Assembly: GCF_003598715.1 (NCBI RefSeq)
Contig: NZ_QZFU01000041.1
Location: 124,001 to 188,000, forward strand
DNA from: Nocardia panacis
GTDB taxonomy: Bacteria; Actinomycetota; Actinomycetes; Mycobacteriales; Mycobacteriaceae
Direction: 5' to 3'
Length of the DNA: 64,000 nt
The notes under the pieces were generated by a model. That model saw only the letters and a program-made list of their open reading frames with translations. It was not told the origin of the DNA and did no database searches. Every line of letters begins with the position of its first letter. The first letter of the stretch is position 1. Made by a program: the position numbers and the translations under genes. Positions 1-7,998 of this stretch are shown here, in pieces.

Positions 1-1
1 A

Positions 2-526
2 CTCGGCATCAACCTGTGGGGCGTCGTACACGGCTGCGAGATCTTCACACCGCGACTGCGCGCGGCCGGACGCGGCGGCATCATCAATGTCGCCTCGGCC
101 GCCGCCTTCGCCGCCGTCCCGGAAATGGCCGCCTACAACGTCTCCAAGGCCGCGGTGCTCGCACTGTCGGAGACCATGGCCGCCGAACTCGCGCCCGCCG
201 GAATCGCGGTGACCGTGCTGTGCCCCACCTTCGTCAAAACCAATGTCGCCAAGGACGGTCGCATCACCGCTCAAGCCATGGGCTTGGCCGAGAACCTCAT
301 GCGCTGGACCGGATTCAGCCCCCAGCGGGTGGCCCGCACCGCGCTCGACGCGCACGACCGGGGACAACTGCATGTGCTGCCGCAACTGGACGCACACCTG
401 GTCTGGCTGCTCAAGCGCTGCTTCCCCGCCCAATACACCTACGCCCTCGGACTACTGGAACGGATCCTGCCGCACGCGGATTCGGCCACGCACCGCCCGG
501 CGGTCACCGACAGAACGGGAGTCTGA
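2..526 (+). CDS. Short-chain dehydrogenase/reductase, 5' end outside window
   Basis: NAD(P)-dependent oxidoreductase of the classical SDR family, missing its N-terminus (including the Rossmann glycine motif) because the window begins inside it. The visible 174 codons carry the active-site set: Asn at codon 4, Ser at codon 32 (NVASAAA), and Tyr45/Lys49 in YNVSK. The stop TGA at 524 is one base before the next ATG, so it is translationally linked to the diiron gene and the monooxygenase that follow. The three oxidative enzymes probably act on one small-molecule or lipid substrate, which cannot be told from sequence. Confidence 0.9.
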   Translation, partial: LGINLWGVVHGCEIFTPRLRAAGRGGIINVASAAAFAAVPEMAAYNVSKAAVLALSETMAAELAPAGIAVTVLCPTFVKTNVAKDGRITAQAMGLAENLMRWTGFSPQRVARTALDAHDRGQLHVLPQLDAHLVWLLKRCFPAQYTYALGLLERILPHADSATHRPAVTDRTGV

Positions 527-527
527 C

Positions 528-1454
528 ATGGCCATCACCATGGACTTCGACGACATGCTGCGCAAGATCAAGGACCGGCAGTGGGCGCTGGCCGATATCG
601 ACTGGGACGCGCCCGGCGCCGAAACCATCGGCCCCGACCTGCATGCCAGGCTCAAACCCTTCATGACCGACCTGATGTGGATCGAGAACGTCGGTGCGCG
701 CGGCTTCGCGGCAATGGCCAAGAAGGCCCCCACCGAGACGCTGCGCGAGATCTACCGCTACTTCCACGCCGAGGAACAGAAACACGCCAATGCCGAACTG
801 GCGCTGATGCGGCGCTGGGGGATGCTCGACGGCGAAGAGATCCCGCAGCCGAATGTCAACGTCAAACTCGTCATCGACTTCCTGGACCGATACGCCGACG
901 AGATGTCGATGTCGTTCCTGGGCACCGTGATCCCGATGCTCGAGGTGGCACTCGACGGCGCGCTCATCAAATTCATCGTCGACGAGATCGAGGACCCGGT
1001 CTGCCAGGAGGCGTTCAAACGCATCAACAGCGACGAATCCAGGCATCTCGCCGTGGATTTCGCGGTCATGGACCTGCTCGGCCACACCGCGCTGCGCAAA
1101 CTGCTGATCGAACTCATCGGCGGCTGGGTGCGACCCACCTTCCTCATCGGCGTGCTCAGCTATGTGCCGCTGCTGAACAAGATGCGCGACAACATCGTCG
1201 CGATGGGCGTGGACGAGGAGAAACTGTTCGCGGCGATGCGGCGCTACGCCAATGTGGGTGAGCGCAGCGAATTCGCCCGGCGACTGCCGATGTATCAGAT
1301 CGTCAAGCGGCACAGCACCTGGGTTGTCGATCGCGGCCACCCTTACCACCTGCTGGCCGACGCGTTGGTCAAGATCACCGGCCTGGTGCCGCGGCAACTG
1401 CTGCGACCCGACCCCACCTGGTCCAAGGAACTCACCTATCGGAGTGCCGCGTGA
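528..1454 (+). CDS. Ferritin-like diiron protein, 308 aa
   Basis: Probable diiron carboxylate protein with a four-helix ferritin-like fold. The ligand pattern is visible: Glu53 (WIENVG), Glu83-x-x-His86 (AEEQKH), Glu139 (MLEVALDG) and Glu170-x-x-His173 (DESRH), the usual E...ExxH...E...ExxH arrangement of O2-activating diiron enzymes. ATG at 528 is chosen because it follows the SDR stop by one base; a longer reading from 243 would lie inside the SDR gene. The 3' end overlaps the next start in GTGA. Its place between a reductase and a flavin monooxygenase suggests oxidation or desaturation chemistry in the same pathway. Exact function not recognised. Confidence 0.85.
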   Translation: MAITMDFDDMLRKIKDRQWALADIDWDAPGAETIGPDLHARLKPFMTDLMWIENVGARGFAAMAKKAPTETLREIYRYFHAEEQKHANAELALMRRWGMLDGEEIPQPNVNVKLVIDFLDRYADEMSMSFLGTVIPMLEVALDGALIKFIVDEIEDPVCQEAFKRINSDESRHLAVDFAVMDLLGHTALRKLLIELIGGWVRPTFLIGVLSYVPLLNKMRDNIVAMGVDEEKLFAAMRRYANVGERSEFARRLPMYQIVKRHSTWVVDRGHPYHLLADALVKITGLVPRQLLRPDPTWSKELTYRSAA

Positions 1455-2929
1455 GTGTGGACATCGCCGTCATCGGCGCGGGCTTCGCAGGGATCGGCAC
1501 CGCGATCAAATTGCGGCGCAAAGGCATTCGCGACTTCGCCATCCTGGAACGGGATTCCGCCATCGGCGGCACCTGGCGCGACAACACCTATCCCGGTGCG
1601 GCCTGCGATATTCCCTCCCGGTTGTACTCCTACGGCTTCGCACCCAACCCGGACTGGTCCCACACCTACTCCGGCAGCGCCGAAATCCTGCGCTACATCG
1701 AGACCATCACCCGCGAGCACGGGGTCATGTCACATATTCGGTTCGGGCACAACGTCACCGGGATGGTCTTCGACGAGGCGGCGGGCGAATGGGAGATCGC
1801 CGTCGCGGGCCGACCCGCCCTGCGGGCGCGCGCCGTGGTGCTGGCATCCGGGCCGCTGGCCAATGCGAGTTGGCCCGACATCCCCGGACTCGACACCTTC
1901 ACCGGACACAAGATCCACAGTGCGCGTTGGGATCACGACTACGACTTCACCGGCAAACGCGTCGCCGTCATCGGGACCGGGGCCAGTGCGGTGCAGATCG
2001 TGCCCGAACTCGTCGAGAAAGCCGCCGCCGTGAAGGTCTTCCAGCGGACGCCGGGCTGGGTGCTGCCCAGAGTGAATCGGCAGACCAGCGCCCTGGTCCG
2101 GGAGATCTACCGGCGGGTGCCCGGCGCGCAGGAATTGGCGCGGGCCGCCTGGTTCTACGGACACGAGTCGGTGGCGCTCGGCGTGGTCTGGAATACGCCG
2201 CTCACCAGGGTCGTCGAACTGGTCGGCAAGGCCCAGCTGCGTCGGCAGGTCGCCGATCCGTGGCTGCGTCGCCAGCTCACCCCCGATTTCCGGGCGGGAT
2301 GCAAACGGCTGCTCATGACCGACGACTTCTATCCCGCCTTGCAGCGCGCCAACTGCAAGCTCGTCACCTGGCCCATCGCCCGCATCGCCCCGCACGGCAT
2401 CCGCACGGCCGAAGGTGTCGAACATCTCGCCGATTGCCTCGTCTTCGCGACCGGATTCGAGGTGGGCAAAGCGGGAACGCCGTTTCCGGTGCTCGGCCGC
2501 GGCGGGCGCTCGCTCGGCGACGAATGGGCGCGCGGCGCGTACGCGTATCGCAGCGTCGCGGTTTCGGGCTATCCCAACCTGTTCCTCACCTTCGGACCCA
2601 ATTCCGGGCCGGGACACAATTCCGCACTGATCTACATGGAGGCGCAGATCGACTACCTGGTGCGCGCCATCGGCATCATCCTGGACCGGGACTTGCGCAC
2701 GCTGGAGGTGCGTCGGGACCGGCAGGACCGCTACAACGCCGGACTGCAGCGCAGGCTCGCCGCCACCACCTGGAATTCGGGCTGCCGCAGTTGGTATCTG
2801 ACCGCCGACGGATTCAACGCCACCATGTATCCCGGATTCGCGGGGCAGTACACGCACCAGTTGCGTGCGGTGCGGCTCGACGATTACGCGGCGATGCCCA
2901 GGCGCGCCCGAACTGCGGCAGTGTCCTAG
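1451..2929 (+). CDS. Type I Baeyer-Villiger flavin monooxygenase, 492 aa
   Basis: FAD- and NADPH-dependent monooxygenase. The N-terminal FAD-binding Rossmann motif is GAGFAGIG (residues 8-15), then GTWRDNTYPGAACD typical of BVMOs. The BVMO fingerprint FxGxxxHxxxW[P/D] is met by FTGHKIHSARWD near residues 150-161, and a second dinucleotide motif, GTGASAVQ, lies near 174. Length is normal for the family. GTG start overlaps the previous stop by four bases, so the gene is the last of a three-gene operon with the SDR and the diiron protein. Such sets often inter-convert alcohol, ketone and ester on cyclic or long-chain substrates; the substrate here is unknown. Confidence 0.92.
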   Translation: MSVDIAVIGAGFAGIGTAIKLRRKGIRDFAILERDSAIGGTWRDNTYPGAACDIPSRLYSYGFAPNPDWSHTYSGSAEILRYIETITREHGVMSHIRFGHNVTGMVFDEAAGEWEIAVAGRPALRARAVVLASGPLANASWPDIPGLDTFTGHKIHSARWDHDYDFTGKRVAVIGTGASAVQIVPELVEKAAAVKVFQRTPGWVLPRVNRQTSALVREIYRRVPGAQELARAAWFYGHESVALGVVWNTPLTRVVELVGKAQLRRQVADPWLRRQLTPDFRAGCKRLLMTDDFYPALQRANCKLVTWPIARIAPHGIRTAEGVEHLADCLVFATGFEVGKAGTPFPVLGRGGRSLGDEWARGAYAYRSVAVSGYPNLFLTFGPNSGPGHNSALIYMEAQIDYLVRAIGIILDRDLRTLEVRRDRQDRYNAGLQRRLAATTWNSGCRSWYLTADGFNATMYPGFAGQYTHQLRAVRLDDYAAMPRRARTAAVS

Positions 2930-3001
2930 TGGAGGGCGGGCAGGCGAGGGCCGGATAAACTCGGCTCGGTCATGGCAGGTGTGCATAGGAGGTGAGTTTC
3001 G

Positions 3002-3757
3002 GTGCCGGAGTACCGGATCGACGATCTCGCCCGCGCGGCGGGCACCACCACCCGCAATGTGCGCGCCTACCAGGAGCGGGGTCTGCTGCCGCCACCCGTC
3101 GGCCGCGACGGGCGGGCCAGCATCTACGACGACTCGCACCTCGAGCGGCTGCGCCTGGTCGACGCACTGCTGCAACGCGGGTTCACCACCGCCCACATCG
3201 CCGATTTCATCACCAGCTGGGAGACCGGCAAGGATCTCAGCGAGGTCCTCGGCCTGCAACACGCGGTGACGGCGGCCTGGGCCAAGGACGAATCCTTCGA
3301 GGTGCCGCGCGAACTCGTCGGCGCCATCCTCGGCCCGCAGGTCGATGAACTCGTCGACCGCCTCGGTGAGCTGAAATTGGCCCGCGTCGAGGGCGACACC
3401 GTCGTCTTCCCCGACACCCAATTGCTCGCCGCCTTCGCCGAACTGCACGAATACGGCCTGGAACTGCGCACCCTGCTCGATATCCACGGCCGCGTCGCCG
3501 ACCGTATCGACGACATCGCCCGCACCATGATCACCGCCGCCAAACAGCACATCATCGACCAGCGCGGCCCCGGCTGGCTCCCCGAGACCACCCCCGAGAT
3601 CGCCGAAACCACCGCCATGCTCAACAAAATGCGCGAACTGGCCACCGCCTCCGTCCACGCCACCCTCGCCCGCTCCCTCGACGCCACCCTCCACCGCGAA
3701 CTAGGCGACTACCTGGCCACCGCCGCCGACCGCAACCCCCACAAAAACCCCAGCTGA
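3002..3757 (+). CDS. MerR-family transcriptional regulator, 251 aa
   Basis: N-terminal MerR winged helix (residues 1-70: YRIDDLARAAGTTTRNVRAY, then RYYE-like QERGLLPPP) followed by a long non-cysteine C-terminal part, so it senses an organic ligand or partner protein rather than a metal. GTG start at 3002 is set by a strong Shine-Dalgarno AGGAGGTGA about eight bases upstream. It follows the oxidative operon by 72 bp on the same strand and is a plausible local regulator of it; that link is inference from position. Confidence 0.9.
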   Translation: MPEYRIDDLARAAGTTTRNVRAYQERGLLPPPVGRDGRASIYDDSHLERLRLVDALLQRGFTTAHIADFITSWETGKDLSEVLGLQHAVTAAWAKDESFEVPRELVGAILGPQVDELVDRLGELKLARVEGDTVVFPDTQLLAAFAELHEYGLELRTLLDIHGRVADRIDDIARTMITAAKQHIIDQRGPGWLPETTPEIAETTAMLNKMRELATASVHATLARSLDATLHRELGDYLATAADRNPHKNPS

Positions 3758-3766
3758 ACCCACCTT

Positions 3767-3802
3767 TATAAATTTTCCGAAATCCCCCGGTGAAAATTTA
3801 TA
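3767..3802. promoter_or_regulatory. Perfect 11-bp inverted repeat over a promoter-like box
   Basis: TATAAATTTTC (3767-3777) and its exact complement GAAAATTTATA (3792-3802) flank a 14-base spacer in an AT-rich island within otherwise GC-rich DNA. The right arm overlaps TATACT (3799-3804), close to the consensus -10 hexamer, with ATG at 3811 six bases downstream: the leaderless layout. The left arm sits near the -35 position, as expected for a repressor operator. Confidence 0.6.
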
Positions 3803-3810
3803 CTCGCAGG

Positions 3811-3921
3811 ATGGCACCCATCAGACTCTCCCGCGCCGAGGTGGCGGTGCTGTCTAATCTCGCCGACAAACCCGCGCCGATTCGACAGGTCCGGATCGCT
3901 GCCGCGACCGGTGGGTCCTAG
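3811..3921 (+). CDS. Possible leaderless 36-residue protein, maybe a truncated HTH regulator
   Basis: A 37-codon frame beginning ATG at 3811, six bases after TATACT, and ending TAG at 3919, two bases into the convergent recQ stop region. The peptide begins MAPIRLSRAEVAVLSNL and continues with ADKPAPIRQVRIAAATG, which loosely resembles the first helices of small winged-helix repressors. It could be the remnant of a regulator whose 3' part was lost, or an autoregulated micro-protein. No Shine-Dalgarno. Family not recognised; its reality rests on the promoter and operator-like context. Confidence 0.3.
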   Translation: MAPIRLSRAEVAVLSNLADKPAPIRQVRIAAATGGS

Positions 3922-6038
3922 GTGACGGTGGCGAGGGTGAAGGGGAGGACGGCGGTGGCGCCGGATTGGCGGAGGGTGTGGGTGGCGAGGGTCAGGGTCC
4001 AGCCGGTGTCGGTTTGGGCGTCTACCAGGAGGATTGGGCCGGGGTTCGCGGTGAGGTTGGGGGGTTGCCAGGAGTTGTAGAGGGCGGCTACGCGGTGGGC
4101 GGAGTTGGCGGCGGAGACGGGGGGAAGGTCGGGGCGGCGGAGGAGGGTGCCGAGGTTGTGCAAGCGGCCGATCTCGGCCAAGCGGGCGGCCAGGGTGCCG
4201 GTGAGGATGGGGTGGTCGGGGGAGTCCATGGCGAGGACGGCGGTGGGGCGGGTGGTCCAATTCCATTCGCGCAGCACGGCTATGGCGGCTTCGACCACGA
4301 CGTCGGGGACGGGGGCGTCGGGGGCGTCGAGTAGGGCGCGCAGGCGTTGACCCCAGCCGAGGTCGGTGAGGCGGCCGATGGCGCGACCGGTCTCGGCGCC
4401 GGAGGTGATCTTGCCGGACAAGGGGATTCCGAGTTTGGCCAGACCGGTGGGCCACTGTTTGCGCGGGGCGAGATCCAGGCCGGGGCGATCCAAGCGGGCG
4501 CGGGTGGCGGCCAGGGCTTCCTCGGCGACCGCGGTATCGAGGCGGGTGCCGGTGCAGTTGTCGCAGCGTCCGCAGCCCGGTGAATGCGGTTGGGACGCAG
4601 GCAATCCCGGATCATCCAATTGGCGGCGCAGGAATTCCATCCGGCAGTCGGCGGTGCTCTGATAATCCAGCATGGCCTGCTGCTCGGCCTCGCGGGCGGC
4701 GGACAAGCGGGTGTAGCGTTCGGTGTCGTAGGTCCACGGCGCACCGGTGGCCAACCATCCGCCGCGCACCCGGCGCACCGCGCCATCAACGTCGAGCACC
4801 TTCAGCACCATCTCCAGCCGGGACCGATTGAGTTCGACCAGCGGCTCCAGCGCCACCGTGGACAGCGGTCGGTCCGGATTCAGCGCCGCGAGCACCGACC
4901 GCACGATGTGCTCGCGCGGAAAGGCGACGGAGGCGAAGTAACTCCAGATGCGGGTGTCCTCGGGGCCGGGCAGCAGCACCACCTCGGCGCGGGCGGTGCC
5001 GCGCCCGGCGCGACCCACCTGCTGGTAGTAGGAGATGGGGGAGGAGGGCGCGCCGACATGGACCACGAAACCCAGGTCGGGTTTGTCGAAACCCATGCCG
5101 AGGGCCGAGGTGGCGATGAGCGCCTTGACCTCATTGCCGAGCAGCGCGGCCTCCAACGCCTCCCGCTCGGCCGGATCCGTCTGGCCGGTGTAGGCGGCGA
5201 CGCGATGCCCGTGCGAACCGAGCACATCGGCCAGGTCCTGCGCGGCGGCCACCGTGAGCGCGTAAACGATGCCGGAGCCGGGCAGTCGATGCAGTTGCTC
5301 ACCGAGCCAGGCCGTGCGCGCCACCGCGTCCGGCAACCGGACCACCGACAGATGCAGCGACTCCCGGTCCAGCGTTCCGCGCAGGACCAGCGTGTCGGTG
5401 CCGATCTGGGTGGCGACATCGCGGACCACCCGATCGTTGGCGGTGGCCGTGGTGGCCAGCACCGGAATACCCGTGCCCAACTCGTCGACCAGGGTGCGGA
5501 TGCGGCGATAGTCGGGGCGGAAATCGTGGCCCCAGTCGGAAACACAGTGCGCCTCGTCGATGACGACCAGGCCCGCGTCGGCGGCCAGCCGGGGCAGCAC
5601 CTGATCGCGGAAGTCCGGATTGTTCAGCCGCTCCGGGCTGACCAGCAGCACGTCGACGGTGCCCGCCGCCACTTGGGCGTGGATCTCGTCCCACTCGGTG
5701 ACATTGCCCGAATTGATGGTCGCCGCAACGACTCCCGCGCGTTCGGCGGCGGCCACCTGGTTGCGCATCAGCGCCAGCAGCGGTGAGACGATCACCGTCG
5801 CGCCGCGACCCTGCGCCCGCAGCAGTTTGGCCGCGATGAAGTACACCGCCGATTTGCCCCAGCCTGTGCGCTGCACCACCAGGGCGCGCCGCCGGTGCAC
5901 CACCAGCGCCTCGATGGCGCGCCACTGGTCCTCGCGCAGCCGCGCCGACGGCCCAGCCAACTCCCGGAGCAGCCCCTCGGCGCTCTCGCGCAGGGCAGGG
6001 GAGGTGGGGTTCGCGGTGGTCGTGGTCACCGGGACCAT
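3918..6038 (-). CDS. recQ: RecQ-family ATP-dependent DNA helicase, 706 aa
   Basis: Superfamily 2 3'-5' DNA helicase acting in recombinational repair. From ATG at 6038, Walker A is TGWGKS (about 58-63) and the DEAH box, DEAHCVSDWGHDF, starts near 161. The second RecA lobe carries the helicase VI motif QQVGRAGRG. A zinc-binding cluster with C...CGRCDNC lies in the RecQ-Ct region. The tail (ILLVDAQTDTGWT) resembles the phosphoribosyltransferase-like domain found at the end of actinobacterial RecQ-like proteins. An upstream start at 6101 would add 21 residues; 6038 is preferred because the extension has no RecQ character. It is convergent with the MerR side. Confidence 0.93.
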   Translation of the reverse strand: MVPVTTTTANPTSPALRESAEGLLRELAGPSARLREDQWRAIEALVVHRRRALVVQRTGWGKSAVYFIAAKLLRAQGRGATVIVSPLLALMRNQVAAAERAGVVAATINSGNVTEWDEIHAQVAAGTVDVLLVSPERLNNPDFRDQVLPRLAADAGLVVIDEAHCVSDWGHDFRPDYRRIRTLVDELGTGIPVLATTATANDRVVRDVATQIGTDTLVLRGTLDRESLHLSVVRLPDAVARTAWLGEQLHRLPGSGIVYALTVAAAQDLADVLGSHGHRVAAYTGQTDPAEREALEAALLGNEVKALIATSALGMGFDKPDLGFVVHVGAPSSPISYYQQVGRAGRGTARAEVVLLPGPEDTRIWSYFASVAFPREHIVRSVLAALNPDRPLSTVALEPLVELNRSRLEMVLKVLDVDGAVRRVRGGWLATGAPWTYDTERYTRLSAAREAEQQAMLDYQSTADCRMEFLRRQLDDPGLPASQPHSPGCGRCDNCTGTRLDTAVAEEALAATRARLDRPGLDLAPRKQWPTGLAKLGIPLSGKITSGAETGRAIGRLTDLGWGQRLRALLDAPDAPVPDVVVEAAIAVLREWNWTTRPTAVLAMDSPDHPILTGTLAARLAEIGRLHNLGTLLRRPDLPPVSAANSAHRVAALYNSWQPPNLTANPGPILLVDAQTDTGWTLTLATHTLRQSGATAVLPFTLATVT

Positions 6039-6179
6039 CCTGCCCGACGACACCGACAAGAGCGAACCGCTATCGATCGTCGCCGGATAGCGCCACGCCA
6101 TTCACCGCGAATTGCCTGGCGAGGACGGACAATAGGGCGGACAGCATCCCGGCAGGCGGGACCGTGCAGGAGGGCATCG

Positions 6180-6668
6180 ATGTCGAGCAACTATCAGTCC
6201 CCGGCGGGTTGGACACCGCCCGGTGCGCAATTCCGCAGTAAGAGCACGATGGCCCGGACGGTGACCGGCGCGGTGCTGGGGCTGGTGGTCACTCCCGTCG
6301 GCATCGCCCTGGCCGCGAACGGTGCGGCCGATACCCGACAGTGGATCATTCTCGGCGACACCACCGCGCGGTGGAGTTCCTCCTTCCAAATCATGGGCGG
6401 CGCGGTACTGCTGTTCCTGGTCGCGGTGCTGGCCGCGTACTCGCCTGCCGGGGCGGCCATCACCGGATTGATCTGGGGGTTGGTGCCCGGCCTGGCGCAT
6501 GTGTTCTACCCGGAGGGCACGTTCACCACGATCAATGATCTGCCCGCGCTGTCCGACAGCGTGCGTCAGGCGCTCTACACCTGGGTGATCAACGGGTTCC
6601 CGCTGCTACTGGGTGCGCTGCTGCTCGGGACGGCGCTCGCGGCGACGTTGCGCAAGCGCACCGATTAG
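6180..6668 (+). CDS. Four-TM membrane protein, 162 aa, unknown function
   Basis: Small integral membrane protein with a short polar N-terminus (MSSNYQSPAGWTPPG) and about four hydrophobic segments, near residues 24-46, 66-85, 89-105 and 136-156. ATG at 6180 has a good ribosome site (GGAGG, 6168-6172). It diverges from recQ and ends in the shared terminator with rtcB, so it is a single-gene unit. No enzymatic motif seen; family not recognised. Confidence 0.8.
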   Translation: MSSNYQSPAGWTPPGAQFRSKSTMARTVTGAVLGLVVTPVGIALAANGAADTRQWIILGDTTARWSSSFQIMGGAVLLFLVAVLAAYSPAGAAITGLIWGLVPGLAHVFYPEGTFTTINDLPALSDSVRQALYTWVINGFPLLLGALLLGTALAATLRKRTD

Positions 6669-6699
6669 AACCGGTGCCGCCTTCGGGCGGCACCGGTTC
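6668..6699. terminator. Bidirectional terminator with UUCG loop
   Basis: A perfect 14-bp stem (GAACCGGTGCCGCC, 6668-6681, with its complement 6686-6699) closed by TTCG (6682-6685). It starts in the last base of the membrane-protein stop and runs into the rtcB stop, so one very compact, very stable hairpin probably ends both convergent transcripts. There is little T-tract on either side. Confidence 0.8.
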
Positions 6700-7921
6700 A
6701 ACCCTTCACGCAGAGCACCTGTCGGAGGGTGGCCACCACCTCGACCAGGTCCCGCTGCGCCGCGATGACCTGGTCGATATCTTTGTAGGCGGCCGGGATC
6801 TCGTCGACCACGCCCGCGTCCTTGCGCGATTCCACGCCCTCGGTCTGCGCGATCAGATCCGCGATGGTGAACTGCCGCTTGGCCGCGGTGCGGCTCATCC
6901 GTCGCCCCGCGCCGTGCGAGGCGGACTGGAAGGAATCCGGATTTCCCTTGCCGCGCACCACATATGAGCGGGTGCCCATGGACCCCGGAATCAGCCCGAG
7001 ATCGCCCGAGCCCGCCCGGATGGCACCCTTGCGGGTGACCAGCATCGGCACGCCATCGATCAATTCTTCGGCCACGTAGTTGTGGTGGCAGGAGATGGGT
7101 GTCTGGAAACGCACCGGGCGTTCGGCGAATTCGTCGCGCACCGCGCGGCACACCAGCGACAGCATGACCGCGCGATTGCGCGCCGCGTACTCCTGCGCCC
7201 AGGTGAGGTCGCGGCGGTAGGCGTCCATTTCCGGTGTGCCGGAAAGGAATACCGCCAGGTCGCGGTCGGGTAGGTCGCGATTGTGCGGCAGCGACCCGGC
7301 CACCGTCATATGCCGCTCGGCCAATTCCTTGCCGATATTGCGGCTGCCGGAGTGCAGCAGGATCCATACGGTGTCGCGCTCGTCGAGGCAGACCTCGATG
7401 AAGTGGTTGCCGCCGCCCAGTGAGCCCATCTGCTTGTGCGCCTTGGATTCTCGCGCGTGCACCGCCGGGTCCAGTGCGTCGAAGGAACGCCAGAACTCCG
7501 TCCACCCCCTGGTGGCGCGGGCGGCCGCGCCATGCGAATCCGCGAATTCGGCGCCCAGGCGGGCCACGTCGACCGGGTCGGGGTGCGCGTGGAAGCCCAC
7601 CGGGACCGCGGCCTCGATGCGCGAACGCAGCGAGTGCAGGTTGTCGGGCAGGTCGGCGGCGGTGAGGTCGGTCTCGACGCTCTCCATTCCGCAGCCGATA
7701 TCTACCCCGACGGCCGCCGGGGCCACCGCATCGCGCATGGCGATGACCGAACCGACCGTGGCGCCCTTGCCGAGGTGCACGTCCGGCATGACGCGGACGC
7801 CGTGGACCCATTTCAGCGCGGCGATATTGCGCAGTTGTTTCAGCGCCGCCTGCTCGATCTCCTGCTCCGGGACCCACATCAGCGTCCGCGCCCGCGTTCC
7901 GGGCAGCTCGACGGGGAACAT
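6698..7921 (-). CDS. rtcB: RNA-splicing ligase RtcB, 407 aa
   Basis: GTP- and Mn-dependent ligase joining 2',3'-cyclic-phosphate or 3'-phosphate RNA ends to 5'-OH ends. Metal-site motifs are GVDIGCGM (72-79, with the conserved Asp and Cys) and GGGNHFIEV (169-177). SASHGAGRRMSR (about 333-344) holds the His that is guanylylated in the family (His336). Length fits standalone bacterial RtcB. ATG at 7921 is preceded by a GAGAGAGGA ribosome site. No archease or RtcA gene and no sigma-54 RtcR are adjacent, so it seems constitutively or remotely controlled. Confidence 0.93.
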   Translation of the reverse strand: MFPVELPGTRARTLMWVPEQEIEQAALKQLRNIAALKWVHGVRVMPDVHLGKGATVGSVIAMRDAVAPAAVGVDIGCGMESVETDLTAADLPDNLHSLRSRIEAAVPVGFHAHPDPVDVARLGAEFADSHGAAARATRGWTEFWRSFDALDPAVHARESKAHKQMGSLGGGNHFIEVCLDERDTVWILLHSGSRNIGKELAERHMTVAGSLPHNRDLPDRDLAVFLSGTPEMDAYRRDLTWAQEYAARNRAVMLSLVCRAVRDEFAERPVRFQTPISCHHNYVAEELIDGVPMLVTRKGAIRAGSGDLGLIPGSMGTRSYVVRGKGNPDSFQSASHGAGRRMSRTAAKRQFTIADLIAQTEGVESRKDAGVVDEIPAAYKDIDQVIAAQRDLVEVVATLRQVLCVKG

Positions 7922-7998
7922 TCGCGTCGTCCTCTCTCGTGATCTTCCTACTGTCCACGGTAGGGATCGGCGCACCGCCGCGCACTCGAATATCCGGG

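Noticed and set aside
1730-3694. 654-codon minus-strand frame across the monooxygenase and MerR genes
   Set aside because: Antisense to two genes with clear motifs; no recognisable domain.
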